Part shown: in pieces, positions 31,370 to 42,009 of the stretch | How positions within the stretch are numbered: position 1 is the first letter of the stretch | Layout: each line of letters starts with the position of its first letter | Assembly: GCA_905221605.1 (NCBI GenBank) | Contig: CAJNDS010002448.1 | Coordinates: 126,001 to 180,000 of the forward strand | Source: Symbiodinium natans | Taxonomy: Eukaryota > Sar > Dinophyceae > Suessiales > Symbiodiniaceae | DNA: 54,000 nt | Reading direction: 5' to 3' | Translations under genes and position numbers: made by a program | Notes under the pieces: model-generated | The model's input: only the letters and a program-made list of their open reading frames with translations | Told to the model about the DNA's origin: nothing | Database searches by the model: none

Positions 31370-31603
31370 TTGACTGTGCAGGATTGGGCTTTTTCGGGGG
31401 TTCCGAGGGACCAAAAGTGTCATGCTGGGACCCCTTTGCATTGCCACATATGTCACGAAGTGGATCCGGAGCACAAGAAGCCCGCTTTCATAGGAGCGAC
31501 ACCACCCCGGGACCCTCGAAATCATGTAACGAGCGTTGATCGTTGTGCCGGCTCTAGCGGCAAGGTTTCCCAGACCCTTTTCCTTCTGCTGCCTGATCCA
31601 TAG
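31370..31603 (+). CDS. Candidate coding region with Cys/His pattern, strand uncertain
   Basis: The plus frame contains CHAGTPLHCHICHEVDPEHK and then ATPPRDPRNHVTSV. A 120-codon minus frame overlaps. No known zinc-binding domain can be assigned from the spacing. Confidence 0.25.
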   Translation: MTVQDWAFSGVPRDQKCHAGTPLHCHICHEVDPEHKKPAFIGATPPRDPRNHVTSVDRCAGSSGKVSQTLFLLLPDP

Positions 31604-32177
31604 TCCACGATTGCTGCTCATGTGGCATGAGCCAACCGTGACAACGGCCACACTGAAGCTCCGGAACAAGCCACCGCGCAGTTCTTAGACAACCTGCGAA
31701 AGCCGCTTGCCACAAGCAAGAGCAGCCCTCAACCCGTTGTTTTCTATGCAGCACACGAACCAGCAGACCCCTCCCCCCAAATTCACACTCGACCCTGAAT
31801 CTCAGGTAGAGTTTCCTTGCAATTGAGCCTCCTCTATGTTTTCCATCAACCCAACGGTTGACATGCCTGCCGCCCAGGTGCACGATGGCGCAGCCTTCTG
31901 CAACTGCCGGCTGAGATCGGTGCAATCGTGCCAATTCACCTGAGTTTTTTTCTCAACATTTGGTTGCGTTTAGTGCCGCAATAGATCATATAGCATTACT
32001 GTGCTGCCATATTCCTGACACTTGATGGTCCCAAGAGGGCCCATACTTCTAGATTCTAGACCAAGCCTCATACACACTCGCCGCCTACTCCTGCACTCGG
32101 AACCTGCCAGAATTCACTCCGACCAGACGAAGGCCAAGGAATCTCTGCTGGTCGGCATTCAATCCATGAACACTCTT

Positions 32178-32669
32178 TCAAGGTGCAAGAGGTGAAATTG
32201 GGTGGGGGGCGGGGGGTGGGACTTCAGCTGGGGCTTGACACCATACATACACTTTCAAGTACCTCAGCCCAAGACAGAAAGGAAAACACTCCACACGCTG
32301 TGCCAAGTCCCAGGAGTCTTTCCCTTTCATCTCTTGAGACAATCTGAGATGGGCACGGTAAGCTCCACAGAAGATTCGTCCTGCAAAGCCGGCTTGGTGC
32401 TTGGAGTTGGCAGAGCTGGTGGGGGTGCTGCAAAGTGCAGCTGATGCTCCGAACGTAGCGGTGCATGATCTGCCGCAGATAGCAACTAGGGCTGCAACTT
32501 CCGACAGCTCTAACATCGGACAGTTGGTGTCTTTTGGATCCGTGGCTGTGTGCACAACCCGGGCTCTAGGCTGCATTTGCTGTTCTTCAGGCTGTAAGGG
32601 GGTACGCAGTTTTAGGTCATGCACGCTCAACCGCAACAACATCGACGAGGCTGGAATGCCTACAGGCAC
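32178..32669 (-). CDS. Second-longest open frame of the window (163 codons), function unknown
   Basis: The minus frame is open for 492 nt with varied composition (MLELSEVAALVAICGRSC; AGRIFCGAYRAHLRLSQEM). It starts at GTG, with the first ATG ten codons in. Plus-strand frames 32202-32444 and 32401-32676 (MELAELVGVLQSAADAPNVA) are also open, so strand is unresolved. A CCCTAAA tract begins directly to its right at 32671. Confidence 0.35.
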   Translation of the reverse strand: MPVGIPASSMLLRLSVHDLKLRTPLQPEEQQMQPRARVVHTATDPKDTNCPMLELSEVAALVAICGRSCTATFGASAALCSTPTSSANSKHQAGFAGRIFCGAYRAHLRLSQEMKGKDSWDLAQRVECFPFCLGLRYLKVYVWCQAPAEVPPPAPHPISPLAP

Positions 32670-32670
32670 A

Positions 32671-32760
32671 CCCTAAACCCCAAACCCTATAACCCAAAAC
32701 CCTAAACCCTAAACCCTAAACCCTAAACCCTAAACCCTAAGCACCAAACCCTAAACCCTG
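32671..32760. repeat. CCCTAAA tract
   Basis: Eleven units with a few variants. Exon-like sequence abuts it on both sides; on the minus strand the frame FKPEQPFGQARQLRIDVSS ends where GTTTAGGG begins. Confidence 0.95.
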
Positions 32761-32916
32761 GAGAACCCCGAAGTGTGTGGCCGGTGTTTGATGCCTTGGG
32801 CGAAGAGACATCGATGCGGAGCTGCCTGGCCTGGCCAAAGGGCTGCTCGGGTTTAAACACAAGCAAAGAAGCAACAAAAAGCTCAGAAGCAGAATGTATA
32901 CGCATCAATAAAAGTG

Positions 32917-33020
32917 CAAACAAAATACATGTGTATGTATGTATACACATAAATGTATTTGTATATATATATATATACACAATGCGTGTGAGTGTGTGTG
33001 TGTGTGTGCACGTGTGCATG
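32917..33020. repeat. (TA)n/(GT)n compound microsatellite
   Basis: ATGTATGTATAC passes into TATATA and then GTGTGT. Confidence 0.9.
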
Positions 33021-33478
33021 TCTATTTTGCATATGAAAAGCTTGGCAACAAAGGAGCAACTGGCGCCTGAATGCCGCCTGGCCGCCAGGTGTGACATGTC
33101 GTTGCTTTTGGGCTCCCTGAGTACTAAAGAAAAAAGGAAAACACTGTAAGAAAGTGAATCAACAAGAATATCTTCATACACTTCAAAATCATGCAAATAA
33201 GAAAATATACCAATGTAGCAACAGATGATCACATACTGACATATATATATATATATATGATTAGTTAGTATTGTCAGAAACTCATTAAAAAACTACTATA
33301 AACTAATATATATACACGAATATCATATGAAATATAAACTAATATAAACTAATCTGTATAAGAAAGTCTCACAGGGACAGGGTATGGGCGCCTCCAGCTG
33401 GCGAGGTGGCCGATGAGTGCCACGAGCCAGCTCCTAGGAAGCCCAGAAGTTTCCAAAAAAAAAACACCGGATTTCGGA

Positions 33479-33497
33479 CCCCCCCCCCCCCCCCCCA
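33479..33497. repeat. Poly-C run
   Basis: About 19 C following GGA. The region 33230-34200 otherwise holds microsatellites and short frames; I find no firm exon. Confidence 0.9.
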
Positions 33498-33621
33498 TAT
33501 AAGAATGGTGTACTAATGTTCCGGGGTTGAGGGTTTTGGGGGGCACCTTATAGTTAGTGTAGTGTGGCGAAGTGATTAAAGCCCTCATGGGGCATGGCTG
33601 CATATGTTTGTTGTGTTTTTC

Positions 33622-33688
33622 TTTCTTTCTCTCTCTCTCTCTCTCTCTTGACACTATCACTTTCTCTCTCTCTCTCTCTCTCTCTCGC
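33622..33688. repeat. (TC)n microsatellite, two blocks
   Basis: Two CT/TC blocks separated by a short unique segment. A further CT block lies at 34034-34082. Confidence 0.9.
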
Positions 33689-34334
33689 TCGGGTCTTGCT
33701 TTCTTCCGTTGGAACTATTGTTGGTGTAATTCTTCTTCCTCGGACAAGGACGAGGATCCGGCGTGGCTTATCCACACATCCCTTCAGTACCGTCTGCTTC
33801 GGCAGCTTTTGCGCCTCCATCTTGGTACTCCGAAATCTGAGCGGGTGAAACTTGCTGAGAACCGAGGAACTCCGAATGAGTGGAGCCAGCCCCCCGCGCA
33901 CAAGTCGCGCGCCCGTTGCGTGCCAGCGCGGCCCAGCAAGGAACTACGGCCCGATGTCTATTGTTGTCTTTTCATCTTTCTTTCTTTCATGGGGCTGAGG
34001 TTTTACTTTTGTTTTTGTTTTTTCATTCTTTTTTTCTCTCTCTCTCTCTCTCTCTATCCATTTCCATATCTCTCTGTCTCTCGATGTATCATGAGAAACC
34101 GTGTACGGTTTTAGAAGCCAGTCCGGGCATTTACACATACACCCCAGCCACATGTTGAAAACCAACCTCCTAAATCACTGCCTTTCGGACCCACGTCCCC
34201 GACAGGTATGAAAGCCAGGTATGGGACTGGAGAGCCTGCATCAACCAGGGCGGAAAGAAGTGGGCGTCAATCAACGTGTGCGTTCCAACAAATGTCACAC
34301 CAGTCAGCTGTTATACAACACAACCCAACCATAC

Positions 34335-34393
34335 CAAAAATGAACATTGCTGTCCTCCAGCATGAAGTTGACGTTGGCATCCAGACGCTCAAC
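34335..34393 (-). CDS. Candidate exon with canonical splice sites
   Basis: A 59 nt segment between CTTTCAG and GTATGG reads VERLDANVNFMLEDSNVHF on the minus strand. Size and phase resemble the polycystin exons at the window start, and the Asn-Val-Asn-Phe pattern recalls their post-helix-1 segment, but the match is weak. Confidence 0.4.
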
Positions 34394-34489
34394 CTGAAAG
34401 CTGGGCCGGATTTCGATGACATTTTATAATGGCGCGCTGCTGAAATCCAAAACAAAGCCTGCGTGCTTGGCGTGCCCGCAGAGGCTACA

Positions 34490-34690
34490 GCCCTACAGCC
34501 AACTTCCGGATCAATGAACTATAGTACCTTACTGCTTGAAGTCGTTCTAGCCTCTGGAGAACCTCATCCAAACACCCAAACCTCGAGCGTTCCTCCAAAT
34601 TGGAAGCTTGGAGTTTAGAGAGGGGGCCGATAGTGACTCGGCAATGCTGCTTTTCGAAGTCGAAAATGCAATCTTCTCGTGACCACCTTG
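34490..34690 (-). CDS. Candidate exon, helical and charged
   Basis: The minus frame reads REDCIFDFEKQHCRVTIGPL and SNLEERSRFGCLDEVLQRLE, then LQAVRYYSSLIRKLAVG and a stop. It is the best-looking frame of this interval, upstream of the candidate at 34335-34393 on the same strand. Confidence 0.4.
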
Positions 34691-35451
34691 ACGATAAGTA
34701 TCCCCAGCGAGGTGCCCGCAAAAACAACTCCCAGCTCCCCGGTGCCCTACATGACTATGCCACAGCTTCGGCTTTGCATAGGCCGTAGAAGCATGGGTCG
34801 ATCTCGAAAAGCCCACTTTCGTTTTATAGGCTTGCGGGTTTACTAGCAGCTGCCCTAAACCCTAAACCCTAAGGCCCTAAATCCCTAATGCATCCGGGCC
34901 ACAGCAGGGATGCTGCGAACAGCGACCACCGCCACTCGTCGGTCGGCCTACCAGAAATGGCGCTGTCAGAACCATCCGAGTTTGCCCGGAGGGGTTCGGG
35001 TTTAGGGTTCAGGGTTGAGGGTTTAACTCAACTCGTCAGCCAAGTGGGGAGACAAGATCTACAGTATTTTCAGGTACACGAAGCTAGACAGAATGCACTC
35101 CAAACGAGCCACCTTGCTGGAGAGATCAACCCGACAACAACTCCCAACATCCCTCGACCGTTCTGCGCGCCTGACCATCAGCCAGGGGAAAGGAGTCAAC
35201 AGCCGCGAACCTGGCAGCGTCATAAGAACCAGTCTAACAATCATTAGCATTCTGAATTCTGGATACGAAGCCAAGAAGAAGACTGGGCATGTTAACCACA
35301 TCTAGAACCAGGGCTCTTGAACTGATCAATAAGGGGCATCAACAAACATTCTTCCAAGTTAGTTCCAGTGCGTGGGTGAAGGTTGAACTGTGCATGAGTC
35401 GCGTAATGCGCTGGTGCTTTTTTTGGTGGGTTGGAACCCTAAACCCTAAAC

Positions 35452-35677
35452 CCTAAATCCATGATGTTTTTGCCTCGAGCTTGCTTAAAGGTTCAGGCAG
35501 CCGGACACTCGAAGGTTCATGGGAGGCCTTGTCTAGAAGACGATCTGCGAGCACTGTGCTGCTCCAGTTATAAGATTCTGGATCACTACGGCCTGAGGCT
35601 GTTGGGTCACCGAACGGGGGTGGTCCTCTCAGTGAGGCGAAATCGTACTCATTGACTCCAGAGCTTCGCGAACACAT
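35452..35677 (-). CDS. Candidate exon, Pro/Ser-rich linker
   Basis: The minus frame contains NEYDFASLRGPPPFGDPTAS and DRLLDKASHEPSSVRLPEPL and ends at a CCCTAAA tract (35434-35460). A plus frame is open too. Confidence 0.35.
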
Positions 35678-36000
35678 TGTTCAGTGGCGTTGGCTTGACA
35701 TTTCATGTACCCGGGCCTGAGGGACTCTTGTCACGTAGCTTTCCGGTTTACGGCAATTCCCTAGCTTGGCATTGGTCGATACGAGGCTTGGTGTGACCCA
35801 ATACCTGAAATTGATTGCCCCCAGACAGCCCAATACAGACTATGCCTTATCTTGCCCAGAGAGTTGGCTCGGATACTTCCTGTATCACTTCTATTCCTGA
35901 TTCCGTTCATATTCCGATTTTGTTTACATACGTGTCGAGCTTATATTCCGATAATGGTTTACAAGCCATTACAACCCATAATTCAGCGGTAGTAGGCTCC

Positions 36001-36413
36001 ATGGGGTGCACGCTGGGATCCCGGCAGAAGCCGAGGGAGGCGTCGGAGAAGCTCCTCCTGAACTGGGTGCTTCCTTTGGGGATGGCTCTTTTTGCCACGT
36101 TTTGGTTGGTAGGTCCATGTCTGTGGTGATACTGTATAGCCACGTTTTTGGGTTTTGGGTCAGGATTCAGGGATGTCGTGTGCGGGGATGCCAACTTATG
36201 GGGGGCAACGTTTTTCCCCATATTGAACAGTGGTGATTCTTTTCGGCTTTATCATCGTCTACAAACATTTTGGACTGATCAAAGGGACGCCTATCGAGGA
36301 CTTCTATGGGAAACTCCAGCTTTCGACACCCACGCTCGGACTCGCCAAACGACGCTGGGTGCTACGAGTAGGGTCCTTGGTTCGCCTGAAAGCCCCCACC
36401 GACGACCCTGAAG
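36001..36413 (+). CDS. 5' end of a membrane protein gene (two exons), Met-Gly-Cys start
   Basis: Exon 36001-36112 begins ATG GGG TGC (MGCTLGSRQKPREASEK) and leads into a hydrophobic helix (WVLPLGMALFATFWLV). A GT donor at 36113 and an AACAG acceptor at 36230 join in phase to exon 36231-36413, which continues the helix (ILFGFIIVYKHFGLI) and then reads TPIEDFYGKLQLSTPTLGLA. The second exon ends at a donor whose intron begins GTTTAGGGG, a telomere-type repeat. Met-Gly-Cys is the classic N-myristoylation/palmitoylation signal. Family unknown. Frame continuity across the junction supports it. Confidence 0.5.
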
Positions 36414-36470
36414 GTTTAGGGGTTTAGGGGTGTATCGTTTAGGGGTTTAGGGGTTTAGGATTTGAGGCTT
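36414..36470. repeat. TTTAGGGG tract starting at a splice donor
   Basis: Five or six units, mostly with an extra G. The first two bases GT would be the donor of the preceding exon. Confidence 0.85.
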
Positions 36471-37368
36471 AGGTTGTCAAAGAGTTTTTAATTCAGTCTG
36501 ACCTTCAGTGATGTCAGCCACACAGCGAAAAAATCCAAGACTCCCACAGTGCATCTTTCATCGGCACTTGCAACCCCACCGAGTCCAGAATCCCCTCTCA
36601 CAAAAGCATCGATCGTTGTAAAACACGTAGGTACCTTGCAGGTGGTTACTTCTCCAATCACGTTTAGTTGTTGAATGGAGTTGATACCTAACTCCCCCCA
36701 AAGAATACAAGAGAAGCCTAAGCCCAAACCCCAAGCCCAAGCAGTCCTGATTAGACCATTAGGGGCCATTTGGCCGTCAACCCCCGAAAAGTCCACTCCT
36801 GCGCTGCGGCGCGTAGTCCCTGGCATTGGTTGGGGATCCGAAAAGCCCTATGCCCCCCCGGAACTATAAGGAACATGCTCGAAACTAGATAGGGATCCCT
36901 AAACTACCCTAAACTCTTTGTGAACGAGGTCCCTAACCTCTACGTAAACTATGTAGGGATCCTGATTGTGACACAGGAGACCCGTAAGGAGAGGCCTGAG
37001 GCTTTGCCTAAGGCAGAGACCACATGGTCAGGTCTCCAAATTCTTGGCTTTCCATTGTGAAGTACTCTACAGAATTTGGGGGGGAGACGGGAAGAAGGGA
37101 CCATTATCTCTTGTTTGGGTAGGTCCAGTGCCAGCAAGGAGGAGGCCTAGGGCAATTCTTTCACATGGAGGGCTTTATAGGTTTTGGGTGCATAAGCAGC
37201 CCATGATTTAGAGCAGCCTGTGCAGGCTGGGCTTCTCAGGGCTCTGGAATACCAGGGTTTTGGAGCCTTGTTCTTATATCACGGCTCCTTTTTGCGCAGA
37301 ACTGGCCCAATGGCCAATACACCTTCCTCCCCCATCAACAAATAGGCCTCCGAAAGCGCGAGCATCGA

Positions 37369-37563
37369 TTGCCACGGCTACATCTAAGAACTGAGGGGCA
37401 CTTTGCTGGAACCCCTGGTGCTGACTGCAGTGCACACACACGCCGGATGCAAGTACTTGACAAGTCCCGAAGTCAGCCGATGTCAACTCTGAAAGAACTG
37501 GGGATCCTAAGCTTGCGAACGCCGGAAATGACTTGTGGGTTGGGAGCACATGGAGCACTGTAA
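37369..37563 (+). CDS. Candidate coding region, function unknown
   Basis: The plus frame reads MQVLDKSRSQPMSTLKELGI before a stop at 37563. A minus frame (37274-37558) is open as well. Confidence 0.25.
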   Translation: MPRLHLRTEGHFAGTPGADCSAHTRRMQVLDKSRSQPMSTLKELGILSLRTPEMTCGLGAHGAL

Positions 37564-37922
37564 GGCTGCAAACAGGGCAAATGAGTAATATTGGGGTTGG
37601 GTATTCATACTGATACTATTCTCTTGTGGTCCCTCTGCCATACTATAGTAACCCCCCAAACCCTATTCTAGTTATTTAAGGCCCCTATAGTAAGTCGGGA
37701 AGGACGGAAGGAGAACCCTTTGTTGGAGAGTTCGTGAGGTAACAGGTGTCTCTGGCAGTGTTTGGGCAGCAGACATTCAGGGAAGAAATTTGCCTACACC
37801 CTCAATTTTTTAAATTTTAAACCCTAAACCCTTTTTGCACAGGCTTGCGTGAATCCCCCTACACCCCAAACCCTTCTAAACCCCCAAACCCTAACACACA
37901 CGAGTACTTCGCATGGGCAAGA

Positions 37923-38046
37923 CCCAGACCCCTGGGAGGATCCAAAAGGTAGATCCCCCAAACAGTAATTGCCCTTCACTCTATCGTGGTCATTCTTAAG
38001 AACCCTTAAGGGGATCGAACTTTTGGATTCTCCCAAAAGTCTGGGG
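37923..38046. mobile_element. Foldback element, 36 nt arms
   Basis: Arms 37923-37958 and 38010-38046 match at about 29 of 36 positions (CCCAGAC ... GATCCCC). A GC donor (ATGG/GCAAG, 37917) and a GGGGAG acceptor (38048) lie just outside, so a GC-AG intron is possible. Confidence 0.65.
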
Positions 38047-38487
38047 AGCTAAGGGGGGTGGAAGGGAGGGAGGGGTGTAAAGGGCCCATGTTCCCGTATG
38101 ATAGGGTTTAGGGCTTATTTGGGATTATGAAACCCTGAGTACTGGGAGGCGGACTATCGCACCGACTATCGCACAGATCAGGGCCCCGGTCATAAACCCA
38201 GCAACCATATTGTAATACGAGAACCGATTTTGTGGGGATAGATACCTTATACGCTATCAGGGAACCTTGAACCAACAAAAATGAGGAAGAAGGGTATCAC
38301 GGGGCTACCAAGGATGTATACTTCGGAACAACTTTCACGTAGAGTTCCTGAGCCCATACAAAAGCCCCAACACTCAACTCTGGACCATCACAGCACATAG
38401 AGGGGTCCACGAAAATAGGGGACCCTAAAATAGACCCCCCAAATTCGCACGACCCCCGATAATCAAGACCCCCCAAATAATATGGGG

Positions 38488-38552
38488 CCACCCTAAACCC
38501 TAAACCCTAAACCCTAAACCCTAAACCCTAAACCCTAAACCCTAAACCCTAC
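38488..38552. repeat. CCCTAAA tract
   Basis: Nine units. With the tract 38696-38762 it brackets 38553-38695. Confidence 0.95.
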
Positions 38553-38695
38553 ACGGCAGTCCTAAAGCAGAGCCGCTCGCCCCGCAGCTCGATCTCTTCG
38601 AGCAGCGCCCCGGTGGAGAGTCGCTCCTCGAGCTGCTGAGACCTCTGGGGATTCAGGAGGGGTTGGCAGCACACTCCTGCGAGGACCCGAGAATC

Positions 38696-38762
38696 ACCCT
38701 AAACCTAAACCCTTAACCCTAAACCCTAAACCCTAAACCCTAAACCCTAAACCCTAAACCCT
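38696..38762. repeat. CCCTAAA tract
   Basis: Nine units. Confidence 0.95.
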
Positions 38763-38844
38763 GCTGTGGGCGGATATGTGGTACCTACTGCATGCCCAAG
38801 TAGTTCTACAAGGTGGGATGAAAGTTACACCAGGTCGACCCTGA

Positions 38845-39098
38845 TGACAACTACTCCGTTGTAAAAGAAGTAATACTGACGACCTTACTTGTACGACTTT
38901 AGTATGTATAACCACCCTGACCGGTCATGTAGCAGCTCCTCATTGGCTTCTCCTAGTGGGAGGAAGGCTTGAAAGCAAAAATCGCGGTGACTTCTACAAG
39001 CTCCCTTGGACATGCGTGCGACTGCGTGGAGCATGCACATTCTATTCTTTAGAGAAAGCCCCGCAAGGCCATGTAGGATCCTCACTTGGAACCAGTTA
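38845..39098 (+). CDS. Open region, strand uncertain
   Basis: The plus frame reads LVCITTLTGHVAAPHWLLLV and FYKLPWTCVRLRGACTFY; the minus frame 38885-39253 is open for 122 codons. One is probably coding. No family recognised. Confidence 0.3.
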
Positions 39099-39286
39099 GG
39101 GTTATATAGCATGGCAAAAGCACGCTGTTGGGGTCGTGGACCGGGGCCTGAGCCCCAAAATTTAAAATACCCTAGACCCATATCCCGAAATTGTACACAA
39201 ATCAAGAACTTAAGAAGAAGTCGGCAGCCTGAGGCCTTTGGATTGGACCACATAAGACAGTAGCCGGCGAAACACGCCGGCTTCGT

Positions 39287-39690
39287 ATGGTCCAGCTTCG
39301 AAGCCTATACGGCCTGCACACATTGAAAGGACATCTTGGTCCAGTCTCTGCGGGAGCTGTGTGGCTTGACTCGCGGACTTCCTGGTTATGGCTCATCTGT
39401 TGCGCTTCAGCTGCTGCTGGGAGAGGGAAGCCATCGCTGATGGGGCCCGAGAAGCACTGCCGAGTCGCCTCTCCTTGGGGACGAAATGAACCCTAAAAGG
39501 GTTTATGGTTCATATACCTTAGTAGGAAGTATAGTAGTACAGGGTATATGACCCCAATTTTAGGGTTCATTTGGTCCCCAAGGCTTGGATGCTGTGCTGA
39601 GGCAAGCACGTCAGGTCGACGCCCTTGCGAACGAGGATTCCACCCTTGTCGCTGCCTTGCAGATGCAAGCTTGGTCATTTTTGAATGCAG
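39287..39690 (+). CDS. Two coding segments separated by a 103 nt foldback intron
   Basis: Segment 1 (39287-39479) ends EKHCRVASPWG. Segment 2 (39583-39690) reads LDAVLRQARQVDALANEDST and then LVAALQMQAWSFLNAG, strongly protein-like. Using a GA donor at 39480 and a CAAG acceptor at 39582, the split Gly codon (G|GC) keeps the frame. Segment 2 ends at an AG/GTTCTG donor. Function unknown. The removed intron is almost exactly the foldback 39473-39583. Confidence 0.45.
39473..39583. mobile_element. Foldback element matching an intron (introner candidate)
   Basis: Left arm 39473-39518 and right arm 39542-39583. The outer 26 nt (CCTTGGGGAC ... then AAATGAACCCTAAAA) match with one mismatch. The arms contain the telomere-like heptamer and supply both splice sites of the reading described for 39287-39690. 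Confidence 0.75.
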
Positions 39691-39907
39691 GTTCTGAATG
39701 AAGCACATGTTCACTGAACAAAAAAAGCTGAGGCAGAGGCCTCCCACAACCTGGCCCAGAGCAGGTTGGAGAGTTGGGAGGGAGAGGAAACTACAGGCAA
39801 GGGGCGAAACAAAGGTAGGGCTCTCTGTAGGCCGATTTTGAAGAAGCCAGGGTGCGCCTCCCATTTCGCCGCCATGAACGCGCAGGGAACGAGCCAGCCC
39901 TCTCTCC

Positions 39908-40276
39908 CTACCTAAGGCCCCATTTGTATTTCATGGTTGCTGCCGTTTCGAAGAAACTTAGCTGCGCTTCAGCTTCATAAACGAAACGATCATTGTTGTG
40001 CGGGGTAGGCGGCCAGGGTACATGTGTAAGGCCCCCAAGAGAATTTCGGAATTGTGGGAGGGATTTTTCCTGAGCACATGTCTGCGCAAAGGTGCTGCTG
40101 CTTTGAGTGCTGTTCCGTTCTGCGAACATGTTTGTGCATGCCGGTGGCTTGAACCCTAGAATGACACTTAGATTGACGAGGTTCAATCCGTTTCGGATCT
40201 CAAGGCCTTCTTGCATGAGCTCCTGTGAAAAGCCCACGCGGCTCGTTATCACACTGAGAACTACGCCAAGTAGCAA
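39908..40276 (-). CDS. Candidate exon, 122 codons, one hydrophobic segment
   Basis: The minus frame begins with a hydrophobic stretch (LLLGVVLSVITSRVGF), then QELMQEGLEIRNGLNLVNLS, and ends FETAATMKYKWGLR and a stop. An acceptor CCCCAG lies just upstream. The frame is long and varied for this window. Family unknown. Confidence 0.4.
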   Translation of the reverse strand: MLLGVVLSVITSRVGFSQELMQEGLEIRNGLNLVNLSVILGFKPPACTNMFAERNSTQSSSTFAQTCAQEKSLPQFRNSLGGLTHVPWPPTPHNNDRFVYEAEAQLSFFETAATMKYKWGLR

Positions 40277-40686
40277 AATGGGACCTGGGGCTCAGCCTTC
40301 AAGTTTAAGACTCTAACCCAGAGAGCCCAATAACCTTTGAAGGAACAAACCTTGAGTCATATTGAAAATCCCTATAGATTTTAAAGTATATTTCTTCAAG
40401 GGGGGGGTATTGGTTTGGGAATTTGGGAACCTAAGAGTACATCCGTTCACATTTTAATCCCCTTGGGCATCTGGGGGCGGGAGGGAGGGGGAGAATAGGA
40501 ATAGAAACATGATTCCCCACTCCGACTTTGGAGTTGTGAGACCTCATCTACTTTCCTCACACCCCGGTCTCCTGTACTCGTACTCCTCGCCCCGGGCCTG
40601 TTCTCCCACATCCCGAGAAACGTGTCGAGTTCCTTGGAGTGCCGTATGTGGGGTAGCTGAAGGAATGTTTTTTTTAAGGGACAAAC

Positions 40687-40822
40687 AATGCTGCATGTTT
40701 CGACTTGCAGGCTGAACGTGGCTCCAGTCGCTACGTGTTGCAGCCGGATCGGATCGGAGGCGCGTAGCTCCCAGTTCGTCTGGAAGCCAAACGCCTTCGT
40801 GCCGGCACAGAAAGGCAGCATT
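40687..40822 (-). CDS. Exon with MIR-domain-like sequence
   Basis: After an acceptor formed by CCCTAG, the minus frame reads FGFQTNWELRASDPIRLQHV and then ATGATFSLQVETC. The pattern Trp-x-Leu ... Pro-(Ile/Val)-Arg-Leu-x-His-Val-x-Thr-Gly-x-x-(Leu/Phe)-x-Leu is that of MIR domains of inositol trisphosphate/ryanodine receptors and protein O-mannosyltransferases. The assignment rests on one motif of about 25 residues. A GT donor follows at 40686. Confidence 0.45.
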
Positions 40823-40859
40823 CTAGGGTCTAGGGTTTAGGGTAGCACAGGCACTAAAG

Positions 40860-41056
40860 GTGTTGCAGTGCTTAAAAATAACAGTGTTGCCAATTGAAAA
40901 ACAGCATGGACGGTCTTTAATCACAACTTTGCCCCGAGTTGTGCTGAGGGGCGTGCCTGTGACACCCATCAGAAAATGCACAGCTCGACATTGGCCGAAA
41001 AATGAGGTGGAGACTTGGGCCGTGCACTATGGCCGCCTCGATCCGTCTGGGTTTAG
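40860..41056 (+). CDS. Candidate coding region ending at a telomere-type donor
   Basis: The plus frame contains LPIEKQHGRSLITTLPRVVL and TARHWPKNEVETWAVHYGRL and stops being protein-like exactly where GTTTAGGGGG begins. Minus and other plus frames are also open. Confidence 0.3.
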
Positions 41057-41373
41057 GGGGTGTGGTGCCTGACATGGGACAATTGCAAGCTGCAGCATTC
41101 AGAAGCTCCACCTTTCGCTCCGGATCGATACAACCAGACCTTTTCAAACATAATCTGAGTAGGGCGAGCTATCTTAGACTCTCAACAATGGGAACTGAAG
41201 AAACGCCGCCCTGACACCCTCCTACAATCCCCCTGAACCCAGAGCTGTGGCGCCATTGCTCAGAAGCTTCGATAGCCGCTGCAGTTGGGACCTTATGTCC
41301 GAGGCAGGTGAGGAATTGCAATCCCTCGCGGCGACGTTGCTGACGCCATGGATTCTAGGCGGTCAGCTTTATG

Positions 41374-41630
41374 ATGGCCTAGAGGAGCAGACGTAGCAGT
41401 TTGCAGCTGCGCTCAAAAAGCATGTCGTTTTGAGGCCAAAACACATCTGATCTTCCGATTCGTCTATGGGTTGGTGGGCGCAAGGATTACGACAGCAGGC
41501 ACTAAACGTTGGCCAGAGTCTCTGAAGACCCTCCAGAACCCCGAGCCCGAATCTACTCAGAAGCAACACCTCAGATCTGATCTTGGACTAAAGTTGACTA
41601 AGGCTTACATGTTGCATGAAACTCCGTAGC
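41374..41630 (+). CDS. Candidate coding region, function unknown
   Basis: About 85 codons without stop: VCSCAQKACRFEAKTHLIFR, then FVYGLVGARITTAGTKRWPE, ending KLTKAYMLHETP and a stop. No start codon near, so an internal or last exon. Confidence 0.35.
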
Positions 41631-42009
41631 CGTTCCTGTAACAGACCTTCGTGCAGGTGCAGGTTAGGGGCACGCAGTGCCACTGCAGCTGGCACACAAG
41701 AGCAAATCGAAATTAAAGCCCTGGACCCAGAACTGAGCAGGTGCTTTCAGGCGGCAGTAGCCTTGCAGACAAAGAGACCCACATTTCCTCGGCTCGCATT
41801 GGCCACTTGCTTGCTCAAGGTTCCCTCACAACAATTACCCAGGACCAAGAGCCCAAACCCTGAACCGGTTGGGGTTGCAAGCCCTTCGCGTCTTTGGGGG
41901 GGGCAGATGTGCCGGTGAGCGGGAGTGGGCCCCTGAACTCCCGATACTGCGCCCCGAGCAGCTGACAAATGGAGGGGCCATCACTCCGCTTCCATTCCTG
42001 CCGGGGATT

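Noticed and set aside
33572-34114. A 180-codon plus frame
   Set aside because: It is built from TC microsatellites and poly-T stretches with only a short ordinary segment between them.
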